NCBI GenBank assembly: GCA_023389315.1 | Contig: JAEWEQ010000035.1 | Coordinates: 1 to 16,769 of the forward strand | Origin: Actinomycetes bacterium | Lineage (GTDB): Bacteria > Actinomycetota > Actinomycetes > Actinomycetales > Actinomycetaceae | Length of the DNA: 16,769 nucleotides | Direction: 5' to 3' | Shown: piece by piece, positions 1-5,513 of the stretch | Numbering within the stretch: position 1 is the stretch's first letter | How the letters are laid out: every line of letters begins with the position of its first letter | Translations under genes and position numbers: made by a program | The notes under the pieces: generated by a model | Seen by the model: only the letters and a program-made list of their open reading frames with translations | The model's database searches: none | What the model was told of the DNA's origin: nothing

Positions 1-274
1 AGGTGCAAAACGTGTTGGCTGCGACCTTGCGGAACTGGAAGTCAAGGCCGGAGCACAGCATCATGGTGTCCATCGCAGGCTTACCCTCAGAACGAAAGAA
101 CGTATCCACCCCACCCTTAGAACTCACGTAGTTCCACCCCACAGGAGCCAGCTCAACGAACGACAGCGGGAGTGGGTCATTATCTCTATTCTTATCTTTG
201 TAAGAGGTGGGCAAGTTCATGACCGGTGTAACTAGTAAAGCTAGCTGAAGCAGAATTGGGATCTGACTACGCAT
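1..274 (-). CDS. Partial exported or membrane-anchored protein of unknown function
   Basis: This minus-strand reading frame begins at ATG 272-274 and stays open to the left edge, giving 91 codons without a stop. The first residues (MRSQIPILLQLALLVTPV) form a hydrophobic stretch that looks like a signal peptide or membrane anchor. The rest is soluble-looking, including a VELAPVGWNYVSS segment that I cannot assign to a family. I chose the ATG at 274 over the internal ATG at 220 because an AGGGGG Shine-Dalgarno-like tract lies 8 nt upstream and because the hydrophobic N-terminus then makes sense. The start overlaps the end of the upstream lipoprotein gene by 8 nt, which suggests translational coupling in one operon. 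The C-terminus is outside the window, so no function can be given. Confidence 0.6.
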   Translation of the reverse strand, partial: MRSQIPILLQLALLVTPVMNLPTSYKDKNRDNDPLPLSFVELAPVGWNYVSSKGGVDTFFRSEGKPAMDTMMLCSGLDFQFRKVAANTFCT

Positions 275-887
275 CCGTTGTGCCCCCTGCATCTAGAACC
301 ATCCAGCGATCCTCTGCCCACTTCAATACCACCGCGATTTTCAGATCGTATGCTTTTTCTTTTCCCAATCCGTCTTCGTCGGGAACATAATATTTGTACT
401 CCGGAATCTGGACATTCATGAGAACGGCTAGATCACCATCCTTGCCATTCCCAGGAGGACCGTAGCCTTGCAGATCAAGCCCATTGGTGCGGTAGTTATC
501 GGCCCACCCATGAATGCTAGCAACGTGCTTCACGTAGTCGATTTGGTGTTTGCAGTATTCACATTCGGGAAGGGAGATTTTCTCCATCTTCGACGTATCC
601 CCCGTCGAAGCCTGATAACCCAGTAGCTCCACGAAATACTGCGCGGTAGCGATGGCACCGCCGTCGGTGTGCTGATACATGCCTTCCGGTTCTTCCGGTG
701 TCGGATGTGGATAGGGCGTGGCCGGGGGTGGGGGAGCAGTCGGTGTCGGCGTGGCGCTCACCGAGACAGACGCGCTAGGCATAATGGTTTGCGCAGCAGC
801 GTCACTATCGTCACTCGTACAGCCCGCTAGCATGAGCGAGCCAGCAAGCACCGCTAGGCCCAAAGCGGAAAGTCGTTTACGCACCAT
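267..887 (-). CDS. DUF6318-like putative lipoprotein
   Basis: The 206-residue product has a classic lipoprotein signal: positively charged residues 2-5, a hydrophobic core, then the lipobox LAGC with the lipidated cysteine at residue 23. A Ser/Thr/Pro-rich linker (about 36-67) leads to a globular domain starting at PEGMYQHTDGGAIATAQYF. That domain carries the paired cysteines C109-E-Y-C112 and ends in VVLKWAEDRWMVLDA. Proline linker, a G-A-x-A-x-A-x-Y-F segment, a TGDT motif and a C-x-x-C pair in this order match the DUF6318 family of actinobacterial lipoproteins as I remember it. No biochemical role is known to me. An AGGAG site lies 4 nt before ATG 885-887; the next codon is GTG, so the start could shift by one residue. 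It is probably cotranscribed with the partial gene downstream. Confidence 0.8.
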   Translation of the reverse strand: MVRKRLSALGLAVLAGSLMLAGCTSDDSDAAAQTIMPSASVSVSATPTPTAPPPPATPYPHPTPEEPEGMYQHTDGGAIATAQYFVELLGYQASTGDTSKMEKISLPECEYCKHQIDYVKHVASIHGWADNYRTNGLDLQGYGPPGNGKDGDLAVLMNVQIPEYKYYVPDEDGLGKEKAYDLKIAVVLKWAEDRWMVLDAGGTTDA

Positions 888-1072
888 GGATCTCCTTCGA
901 CCAAGCGATTACTAACCTAAAAATACAAAAAAGAAAACCGCCTCGAAGCACCTTTAAAATAACTGTGGAAAAACGCAATCGTCACCTATCTCGAGTGGCG
1001 AACCGACCGTCCTCGACAATCGAGAGAGCTCCGGGGAGCTGGCTCCACCGCGATAGGCACCACAGTGCTGAG
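888..1072. other. Divergent intergenic region
   Basis: This is the gap between the minus-strand lipoprotein gene and the plus-strand tRNA/secE promoter. It holds an AT-rich block (about 915-966) that could include the lipoprotein promoter, although I see no clear -35/-10 pair. It also holds one B half-site (1006-1020) and small hairpins: CTCGA/TCGAG at 1012-1024, and AGCTC/GAGCT around 1028-1041. I see no gene here. Confidence 0.4.
1006..1020 (+). other. B half-site upstream of tRNA-Trp
   Basis: ACCGTCCTCGACAAT matches the 15-mer consensus ACCGTCCTCGGMAAW also seen in the nusG, rplA and rplJ leaders. It lies about 50 bp upstream of the predicted tRNA-Trp -35 box, so unlike the other three it would be outside that transcript. 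Function unknown. Confidence 0.4.
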
Positions 1073-1103
1073 TTGGACTTACCCACCTGTTTGCGTTTAA
1101 ACT
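1073..1103 (+). promoter_or_regulatory. Candidate promoter of tRNA-Trp (and probably secE)
   Basis: TTGGAC (1073-1078) is followed by TTTAAACT, readable as TTTAAA with a 17-nt spacer or TAAACT with 19 nt. The sequence TTAAACTCG recurs at the rplJ promoter, which supports it as a housekeeping -10 region in this genome. The predicted start lies near 1110, about 30 nt before the tRNA. Confidence 0.5.
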
Positions 1104-1143
1104 CGTATTCGCACCCGGTCACGTAAAACCTGATCTCGTGCGT

Positions 1144-1216
1144 AGGGCAGTGGCGCAATTGGTAGCGCACCGGTCTCCAAAACCGGCGGTTGTGGGTTCG
1201 AGTCCCGCCTGCCCTG
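1144..1216 (+). tRNA. trpT: tRNA-Trp (anticodon CCA)
   Basis: The 73-nt cloverleaf has acceptor arms AGGGCAG and CTGCCCT, discriminator G1216, anticodon stem CCGGT/ACCGG around loop CTCCAAA (anticodon CCA at 1177-1179), and T-loop TTCGAGT. The terminal CCA is not encoded. A tRNA-Trp directly upstream of secE-nusG is the usual actinobacterial arrangement. No terminator is apparent in the 61 nt before secE, so tRNA and secE are probably cotranscribed and then processed. Confidence 0.97.
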
Positions 1217-1277
1217 CTAGCAAGCAGCAAACATCGACGCCCGGCCAGCGTCGAATGACCCGGACAGGAGGCGCGAG

Positions 1278-1517
1278 ATGACGCAAGACCCGCCGACCAC
1301 GGCTCGTGACCGCGAAGCTGCGAAAATGAACATTTTCCAACGCATCATGCTGTTCATCCGCCAGGTCATCGCGGAAACCCGCAAAGCCAAATGGCCCAGC
1401 CGGGAAGAGTGGTACACCTACTTCCTCGTAGTGCTGGTATTCGTTGGCGCCGTGATGCTGTTCACTGGACTGCTGGACTTGCTCTTTGGGCAACTATCCG
1501 TGTGGATCTTCGGGTAG
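1278..1517 (+). CDS. secE: Preprotein translocase subunit SecE
   Basis: This is the essential small subunit of the SecYEG channel in the cytoplasmic membrane. It clamps SecY and is needed for Sec-dependent export and membrane insertion. The 79-residue product is the short actinobacterial form. A cytoplasmic amphipathic region (about 18-45) contains the conserved motif ETRKAKWPSREEW, followed by one membrane segment (about 47-70). An AGGAGG site ends 7 nt before ATG 1278. It follows tRNA-Trp and precedes nusG, the conserved order. A separate promoter and hairpin lie between secE and nusG, so readthrough into nusG may be controlled. Confidence 0.97.
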   Translation: MTQDPPTTARDREAAKMNIFQRIMLFIRQVIAETRKAKWPSREEWYTYFLVVLVFVGAVMLFTGLLDLLFGQLSVWIFG

Positions 1518-1543
1518 GCAAACCCCTGAAACTGCGCTATACT
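1515..1543 (+). promoter_or_regulatory. Candidate nusG promoter
   Basis: TAGGCA (1515-1520, overlapping the secE stop) and TATACT (1538-1543) are separated by exactly 17 nt. The predicted start is near 1550, a few bases before the strong hairpin at 1560-1588. Transcripts from here would begin with that hairpin. Confidence 0.45.
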
Positions 1544-1559
1544 AAAGCCGTTCTCAACG

Positions 1560-1596
1560 ACACACCCAGTCACCTGACTAGGGTGTGTTACTTTTT
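1560..1596 (+). terminator. Attenuator-like terminator hairpin before nusG
   Basis: ACACACCC (1560-1567) pairs perfectly with GGGTGTGT (1581-1588). An inner AGTC/GACT stem lengthens it to about 12 bp with one bulged A. TACTTTTT follows. This is a good intrinsic terminator between secE and nusG, so either it ends the tRNA-secE transcript or it acts as a conditional attenuator of nusG. Confidence 0.65.
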
Positions 1597-1605
1597 ATCG
1601 CCCAG

Positions 1606-1629
1606 ACCGTCCTCGGCAAACCTGGACGG
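1606..1629 (+). promoter_or_regulatory. B half-site in nusG leader, able to form a small hairpin
   Basis: ACCGTCCTCGGCAAA (1606-1620) follows the terminator T-run by 10 nt. CCGTCC (1607-1612) can pair perfectly with GGACGG (1624-1629), 13 nt upstream of the nusG Shine-Dalgarno site. The rplJ leader has the same order: terminator, T-run, CCC, then this motif. Confidence 0.4.
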
Positions 1630-1653
1630 AGCAACGTAAATAAGGAGGCAAAC

Positions 1654-2397
1654 GTGGCAGACCACGACCTCACCAACGGCGAGGACGAAGCCACCCCGGC
1701 AACCGAAACCGACCAAGTCGAAACGCCGCAGGAAGAACTCGCCCCGGAAGCGCCGGCAGAAGACGCGACGGCGGAGGACGCCCCAGCGGAGGAAGAACTC
1801 GACCCGATCGAAGCCAAACGCCGCGAACTCGCCCGCCAAGACGGCGACTGGTACGTCATCCACTCCTACTCCGGCCACGAACGCCGCGTGAAAGCGAACC
1901 TGGAACAACGTATCCAAAGCCAAAACATGGAGGCCTACATCTACCAGGTGGAAGTCCCCATGGAAACCGTCACCGAGTTGAGCAAAGCCGGCAAGAAGAA
2001 AAAGGTCGACCGCGTCCGCATCCCCGGCTACGTCCTCGTGCGCATGGAAATGAACGAAATGTCCTGGCGCGTGGTGAAAGACACCCCCGCCGTCACCGGA
2101 TTCGTCGGTGACGCGCGCGACCCAGTGCCGCTTTCCATTGACGAAGTTGTGAATATGCTCGCACCCAGCTGGCAAGCCGCCAGCGACAAAGCCGCCGACG
2201 AACCCACCATCGTCACCGCCCCGGCAGTCACGTTCGAGGTCGGCGAATCCGTCACCGTCACCGACGGGCCCTTCGAAAACATGCCCGCAACCGTGTCCGC
2301 GGTTGACAATGTGCAGCGCCGCTTGACGCTGTCCATCATGATTTTCGAACGCGAAACCCCGCTGGAACTGACCTTCGACCAGGTCGCCAAATCGTAG
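1654..2397 (+). CDS. nusG: Transcription termination/antitermination factor NusG
   Basis: NusG binds the RNA polymerase clamp, affects pausing and Rho-dependent termination, and can couple RNA polymerase to the ribosome. The 247-residue product has an acidic, Ala/Glu/Asp-rich extension (about 1-58) typical of Actinobacteria. The NGN domain follows (about 64-160; WYVIHSYSGHERRVKANLEQR, RIPGYVLVRMEMNE, TPAVTGFVG), then a linker and a C-terminal KOW domain (about 193-247; GESVTVTDGPFENMPATV). I chose GTG 1654 because AAGGAGG (1642-1648) sits 5 nt upstream and residues before it run through the leader hairpins. A longer in-frame start at 1585 lies inside the terminator hairpin and is unlikely. 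Confidence 0.96.
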   Translation: MADHDLTNGEDEATPATETDQVETPQEELAPEAPAEDATAEDAPAEEELDPIEAKRRELARQDGDWYVIHSYSGHERRVKANLEQRIQSQNMEAYIYQVEVPMETVTELSKAGKKKKVDRVRIPGYVLVRMEMNEMSWRVVKDTPAVTGFVGDARDPVPLSIDEVVNMLAPSWQAASDKAADEPTIVTAPAVTFEVGESVTVTDGPFENMPATVSAVDNVQRRLTLSIMIFERETPLELTFDQVAKS

Positions 2398-2447
2398 GCG
2401 GCGGTGACCTCGCGCACGCTATGTGGAAATAGAGGGCGCGAGGAAGT

Positions 2448-2502
2448 TAGAATAGTCGACTGTGCGCCGACCGAGTCGTTAATTGACGAGGGCGGTGCGC
2501 AG
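2448..2502 (+). promoter_or_regulatory. Candidate -10 box and structured leader of the L11-L1 operon
   Basis: TAGAAT (2448-2453) is a good -10 hexamer; no good -35 is visible. The predicted start, about 2460, falls at the base of a hairpin. CTGTGCGCCG (2460-2469) pairs with CGGTGCGCAG (2493-2502) using two G-U pairs, with an inner TCGT/ACGA stem. L11 operons are commonly repressed by L1 through a leader structure, but I cannot show that this is that site. Confidence 0.4.
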
Positions 2503-2558
2503 CCTGGGCGTGCCAACCGCGCGCCCGCAATCCGATCAAGTTAAAGGACCCAAGTTAC

Positions 2559-2990
2559 ATGGCACCCAAGAAAAAGGTTGTCGGCCTGATTAAGCTCCAG
2601 ATTCAGGCTGGCGCTGCAAACCCGGCGCCTCCGGTTGGCCCCGCCCTGGGCCAGCACGGCGTCAACATCATGGAGTTCTGCAAGGCGTACAACGCGGCGA
2701 CTGAATCCCAGCGCGGGAACATCATCCCCGTTGAGATCACCGTGTACGAAGACCGCTCCTTCACCTTCATTACCAAGACCCCTCCGGCCGCGGAAATGAT
2801 CAAGAAGGCCGCTGGCGTTGCGAAAGGCTCCTCCACTCCGCACACCGACAAGGTCGGCAAGCTGACCCAGGACGCGCTGCGTGAGATCGCGGAAGCGAAG
2901 AAGGAAGACCTGAACGCTAACGACGTTGAAGCTGCGATGAAGATCATCGCCGGCACCGCCCGCTCCATGGGCATCACGGTCGAAGACTAA
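2559..2990 (+). CDS. rplK: 50S ribosomal protein L11
   Basis: L11 binds the GTPase-associated region of 23S rRNA at the stalk base, where it supports factor-dependent GTP hydrolysis and RelA-type stringent sensing, and it is a thiopeptide target. The 143-residue length is standard. The N-terminal domain has the motif PAPPVGPALGQHGVNIMEF (about 22-40), whose prolines contact rRNA and thiopeptides. The C-terminal RNA-binding domain includes KVGKLTQDALREIAEAKKEDLNA and ends GTARSMGITVED. ATG 2559 is preceded by AAAGGA at about 11 nt. It forms the L11 operon with rplA, 108 nt downstream. Confidence 0.98.
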   Translation: MAPKKKVVGLIKLQIQAGAANPAPPVGPALGQHGVNIMEFCKAYNAATESQRGNIIPVEITVYEDRSFTFITKTPPAAEMIKKAAGVAKGSSTPHTDKVGKLTQDALREIAEAKKEDLNANDVEAAMKIIAGTARSMGITVED

Positions 2991-3009
2991 TCGACTACGA
3001 AAGGGAGGC

Positions 3010-3075
3010 AACGTCCTCGGCAATAGGCTGAAGCGTTACTTCCCGTGGCAGGGCCAGAGCGGCCCGACTTACCAC
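3010..3075 (+). promoter_or_regulatory. Structured rplK-rplA spacer with a B-like half-site
   Basis: AACGTCCTCGGCAAT (3010-3024) differs from the nusG leader motif only at its second and last bases. A hairpin follows: GTGG (3045-3048) pairs with CCAC (3072-3075) and GGGCC (3051-3055) with GGCCC (3061-3065), leaving an asymmetric internal loop (CA opposite GACTTA). Helices with an asymmetric internal loop are the shape of L1-binding sites in mRNA, so it is a candidate L1 target, but the loop does not clearly match the consensus I know. Confidence 0.35.
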
Positions 3076-3098
3076 AACTGCAAGGAGAAGAAGCAGAC

Positions 3099-3815
3099 AT
3101 GGCAAAGCGCTCTAAGAACTACCGCGCGGCGATGGAAAAGATCCACGCTGGCGAGGTTTACGCACCGCTGCAGGCGATGCGTTTGGCTAAGGAAACCACC
3201 GTTACGAAGTTCGACGCCACCGTGGAAGTTATGTTCCGCCTCAGCGTCGACCCCCGTAAGGCCGACCAGATGGTACGTGGCACCGTTTCCCTGCCGCACG
3301 GAACTGGCAAGACCCAACGGGTCCTGGTCTTTGCTGTTGGCGACCGTGCGCAGCAGGCGATTGACGCTGGTGCTGACGAGGTCGGCGGCGACGAACTCAT
3401 TGAGAAGGTCGCTGGCGGCTACACCGATTTCGACGTAGCTGTTGCTACCCCTGACCTGATGGGCAAGGTCGGTCGTCTGGGCCGCGTGCTTGGTCCTCGT
3501 GGCCTCATGCCGAACCCGAAGACCGGCACCGTCACCATGGACGTGGCTAAAGCCGTGAAGGAAATCAAGGGTGGTCGTATCGAGTTCCGTGTGGACAAGC
3601 ACTCGAACCTGGCTTTCATCGTCGGTAAGACCAGCTTCACCGCTGAACAGTTGGTGGAGAACTACGCGGTCGTACTCGATGAAATCCTGCGCCTGAAGCC
3701 CGCCTCCGCGAAGGGTCGTTACATCAAGAAGGCCACCGTGTCCACCACCATGGGCCCCGGTATTCCGCTTGATGCTACCAAGACCCGCAACCTCACTTCC
3801 GAGGATGCATCCTAA
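3099..3815 (+). CDS. rplA: 50S ribosomal protein L1
   Basis: L1 binds helices 76-78 of 23S rRNA, forms the mobile L1 stalk that helps release deacylated tRNA from the E site, and in many bacteria represses its own operon. The 238-residue product begins MAKRSKNYRAA. It carries TKFDATVEVMFRLSVDPRKADQMVRGTV in the first domain and the signature GRVLGPRGLMPNPKTGTV at about 128-145, and ends near KATVSTTMGPGIPLD. I chose ATG 3099 because it gives the family N-terminus and has AAGGAG 11 nt upstream. An in-frame GTG at 3045 would add 18 residues encoded by the structured spacer and is rejected. It is the last gene of the L11 operon. Confidence 0.98.
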   Translation: MAKRSKNYRAAMEKIHAGEVYAPLQAMRLAKETTVTKFDATVEVMFRLSVDPRKADQMVRGTVSLPHGTGKTQRVLVFAVGDRAQQAIDAGADEVGGDELIEKVAGGYTDFDVAVATPDLMGKVGRLGRVLGPRGLMPNPKTGTVTMDVAKAVKEIKGGRIEFRVDKHSNLAFIVGKTSFTAEQLVENYAVVLDEILRLKPASAKGRYIKKATVSTTMGPGIPLDATKTRNLTSEDAS

Positions 3816-3827
3816 CTTTGCTTTCTG

Positions 3828-3886
3828 CCCGTCGGCGTTGGCGTGAGCAGCTGCCGTTAGCAGCGGCAGTTTCTGCCGAGGACGGG
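3828..3886 (+). other. Branched hairpin after rplA
   Basis: CCCGTC (3828-3833) can pair with GACGGG (3881-3886), enclosing a hairpin CTGCCG (3851-3856) / CGGCAG (3864-3869). The right arm contains CGAGGACGGG, a one-base variant of the B motif. The region begins 13 nt after the rplA stop and could be a 3' processing or stabilising structure of the L11-L1 mRNA. Confidence 0.35.
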
Positions 3887-3904
3887 TAAGCAGGTTATTT
3901 TCAG

Positions 3905-3935
3905 ACGGCGTCTCCCTTTTGGGAGGCGCCGTTTG
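3905..3935 (+). terminator. Terminator of the L11-L1 operon
   Basis: ACGGCGTCTCCC (3905-3916) pairs with GGGAGGCGCCGT (3921-3932) across a TTTT loop, a 12-bp stem with one G-U pair. The T-run after it is short (TTT). The stem matches in style the rplL terminator at 8102, which also begins ACGGCG. Confidence 0.7.
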
Positions 3936-3963
3936 GCGTTCCCGCCCTGGCGCTGGCTTTACC

Positions 3964-4023
3964 GCCGCCACTCTTTCGGCCGCCACTCTCTCGGCCGCCG
4001 CTCTTTCGGCCGCCGCTACCCCG
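3964..4023. repeat. 15-bp tandem repeat, four copies
   Basis: The unit GCCGCCACTCTTTCG repeats at 3964, 3979, 3994 and 4009, the last copy degenerate. Because 15 is a multiple of three, it creates open frames with repetitive Ala/Ser/Leu translations that look non-coding. Confidence 0.85.
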
Positions 4024-4034
4024 CCTCGCTGCCC

Positions 4035-4180
4035 CCGGCTTTTCCCTCCCTGCTGCCACCGGCTTTTCCCTCCCTGCTGCCCTCGGCTTTTCCCTCCCCG
4101 CTGCCACCGGCTTTTCCCTCCCTGCTGCCCCCGGCTTTTCCCTCCCCGCTGCCAGCCCGGCTTCTCCCTACCTGCTGCCA
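4035..4180. repeat. 24-bp pyrimidine-rich tandem repeat, six copies
   Basis: The unit begins CCGGCTTTTCCCTCC and ends GCTGCCA. It recurs at 4035, 4059, 4083, 4107 and 4131 with an exact 24-bp period, then at 4157 with a 2-bp slip. The last copy runs directly into element A copy 1. The plus strand is almost all pyrimidine apart from GG/G positions. The period gives long open frames on both strands (a Gly-Gly-Lys-Ser-Arg repeat on the minus strand), which I treat as artefacts. Confidence 0.9.
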
Positions 4181-4233
4181 CCGTGAGCAGTTAGGCCAAT
4201 TTCCTGACGAAATCTGGCCCAATACCTCACGGT
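4180..4233 (+). repeat. Element A, copy 1 (54-bp inverted repeat)
   Basis: It runs from ACCGTGAG to CTCACGGT with inner arms GGCCA (4194-4198) and TGGCC (4215-4219). The flanks continue the symmetry: CCTGCTGCC on the left and CGCGGCAGG on the right, reverse complements with two mismatches. This copy has a left arm of AGTTA type and lacks the T-run after the inner stem. Confidence 0.85.
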
Positions 4234-4290
4234 CGCGGCAGGGGAAGGAAACCGCTGAGTCTTGCACCGGGATTTCTGAGAATTGGTTTC

Positions 4291-4333
4291 ACGAGGACGG
4301 TCCTGCCCGTTTCGAAGCACCGACCGTCCTCGT
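4291..4333. repeat. Element B, copy 1 (12-bp perfect inverted repeat)
   Basis: ACGAGGACGGTC (4291-4302) and GACCGTCCTCGT (4322-4333) are perfect reverse complements around a 19-nt loop. No T-run follows, so it is not a typical intrinsic terminator. It lies between two copies of element A. Confidence 0.85.
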
Positions 4334-4375
4334 CATGTAATGGTCTCGCAGCGTCCTAGTCGGCCCCTCGTCTCC

Positions 4376-4429
4376 ACCGTGAGCAAAAACGCCAAGTTTG
4401 CGCCCAAAAGTGGCCTAATACCTCACGGT
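4376..4429 (+). repeat. Element A, copy 2
   Basis: It is 54 bp from ACCGTGAG to CTCACGGT, the same length as the other full copies. The left inner arm has decayed (CGCCA instead of GGCCA), while the right arm TGGCC and both outer arms are intact. Its right half is the first unit of the 43-bp tandem repeat. Confidence 0.8.
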
Positions 4430-4538
4430 GGCGGCAGGGGGAGAGGGCGTGGGTGGCCTGATACCTCACGGTGGCGGCAGGGGGAGAGGTTGCGGGTGGC
4501 CTAATGCTTCACGGTGGCGGCAGCGAAAGTTGTGGCGG
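4410..4538. repeat. 43-bp tandem repeat of the right half of element A
   Basis: Units begin GTGGCCT at 4410, 4453 and 4496. Each contains the right arm (TGGCC, then CTCACGGT or TTCACGGT) and a purine-rich tail GGCGGCAGGGGGAGAGG, with the third tail diverged. This looks like local duplication of half an element. Confidence 0.8.
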
Positions 4539-4634
4539 CAGGGAAAGTCAAGGCCCCAACCGTCCCACGCCACCGAAACCACCCCAACCTCGGCTACTGT
4601 CCTCGCGAAAATGAGGCAACACCCAACCGGCGCT

Positions 4635-4650
4635 CGGATGGAAACATCCG
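4635..4650 (+). promoter_or_regulatory. GAAA-tetraloop hairpin before the esterase gene
   Basis: CGGATG (4635-4640) and CATCCG (4645-4650) pair perfectly around a GAAA tetraloop, ending 13 nt before the preferred esterase start. No good Shine-Dalgarno site is present. TAACAT (4651-4656) would be an acceptable -10 for a leaderless transcript beginning at ATG 4664. Hairpin and -10 box are alternative readings of the same stretch. Confidence 0.35.
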
Positions 4651-4663
4651 TAACATGGGAACC

Positions 4664-5386
4664 ATGAGCTTACTGACTTGGAACGTGAAATCCGCGGCTG
4701 TGGGCATGGCAACGCACGTGTCGATCGCGCTGCCCGACGAAGGCCAGCCCCGCAAGACACTATTTTTGCTCCACGGCCTCACCGGAACGCATACGGACTG
4801 GCTGCTGCAGGGCAACGCGTACCGCCTGGCCAGCGACCGCAATATCGCAATCGTAATGCCAGATGGGCAGCGGTCGTTCTACCTTGACCAACCGCACTCG
4901 CTGCACTGGGAAACTTGGATAGCGAAGGAACTTCCCGAACTGCTCGAGCAATACACTAAGCTCCCCATGTCGCGTGAGGACCTCGCCGTCGCGGGACTGT
5001 CCATGGGTGGGTACGGCGCGATGCGCCTTGGACTGCGCCACCCCGATCGGTTCCACGCAGCGATATCGCTTTCGGGGACGCTGGATATCACGGAGAAGGC
5101 ATTCCAGTCGCGGCATCCTGACCTGTTCGAAACCATGATCGGCACCTACGACGTTGTTAGCAGCGAGCACGATCTGTTGCGTTGGCTACGGGAGCGGCGT
5201 GAGCTTCCGCGGCTTTGGGCATGTTGCGGCGAGGACGATCGCCTCCTTGACCAGCACCATACCTTCGTGAAGACTGCCCAAGAATGTGGCCATGAGCTGA
5301 CGCATTACACGGCGCCGGGCGAGCACACGTGGAAGTTCTGGAATGAGCATCTTCCCCACGCTCTGGACTGGTGGCTCGAAGCTTAG
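4664..5386 (+). CDS. Alpha/beta-hydrolase esterase (putative esterase, PF00756-like)
   Basis: This is predicted to be a cytoplasmic serine esterase acting on small acyl esters; the substrate is not evident. In the 240-residue product, the oxyanion strand is FLLHGLTGTHTDW (34-46). The nucleophile elbow is GLSMGG with Ser113. The acidic residue is Asp191 or Asp192 in GEDD, and the catalytic His221 lies in GEHTWKFW. These features resemble the esterase D / tributyrin esterase group. No signal peptide is seen. I chose ATG 4664 (MSLLTWNV) because residues before it are encoded by the repeats. ATG 4655 adds three residues and is an alternative; a start at 4514 lies inside the tandem repeat and is unlikely. 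It is a single gene, convergent with the minus-strand gene at 5514. Confidence 0.88.
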   Translation: MSLLTWNVKSAAVGMATHVSIALPDEGQPRKTLFLLHGLTGTHTDWLLQGNAYRLASDRNIAIVMPDGQRSFYLDQPHSLHWETWIAKELPELLEQYTKLPMSREDLAVAGLSMGGYGAMRLGLRHPDRFHAAISLSGTLDITEKAFQSRHPDLFETMIGTYDVVSSEHDLLRWLRERRELPRLWACCGEDDRLLDQHHTFVKTAQECGHELTHYTAPGEHTWKFWNEHLPHALDWWLEA

Positions 5387-5465
5387 CCGCACTGCCTGCG
5401 GTAGGTCGCTCGGTCGGGCCGCGCATTAGTAAACTCCACCCACCCGCTCAGCCAGGGCCTAGCCA

Positions 5466-5507
5466 TCTGGGCCCCTTGCCTTCCTTCACGAGGGCCGCAA
5501 GGCCAGA
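5466..5507. terminator. Possible bidirectional terminator between convergent genes
   Basis: TCTGG (5466-5470) and CCTTGC (5474-5479) pair with GCAAGG (5497-5502) and CCAGA (5503-5507), giving 11 bp with a 3-nt bulge and a 17-nt loop. It lies between two converging stop codons. No T-run is present on either side, so confidence is moderate. Confidence 0.45.
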
Positions 5508-5513
5508 TAACCG

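Noticed and set aside
3069..4181. 370-codon minus-strand open frame with Gly-Gly-Lys-Ser-Arg repeats
   Set aside because: The repeats come from the 24-bp tandem tract and the rest is antisense to rplA; there is no ribosome site and the protein is low-complexity.
3933..4340. Possible small plus-strand gene after rplA
   Set aside because: The frame is built from 15-bp and 24-bp tandem repeats (multiples of three), with Pro/Leu/Phe-rich low-complexity translation.
4035..4538. CRISPR array
   Set aside because: The repeats are contiguous tandem units without unique spacers of uniform length, and no cas genes are present.
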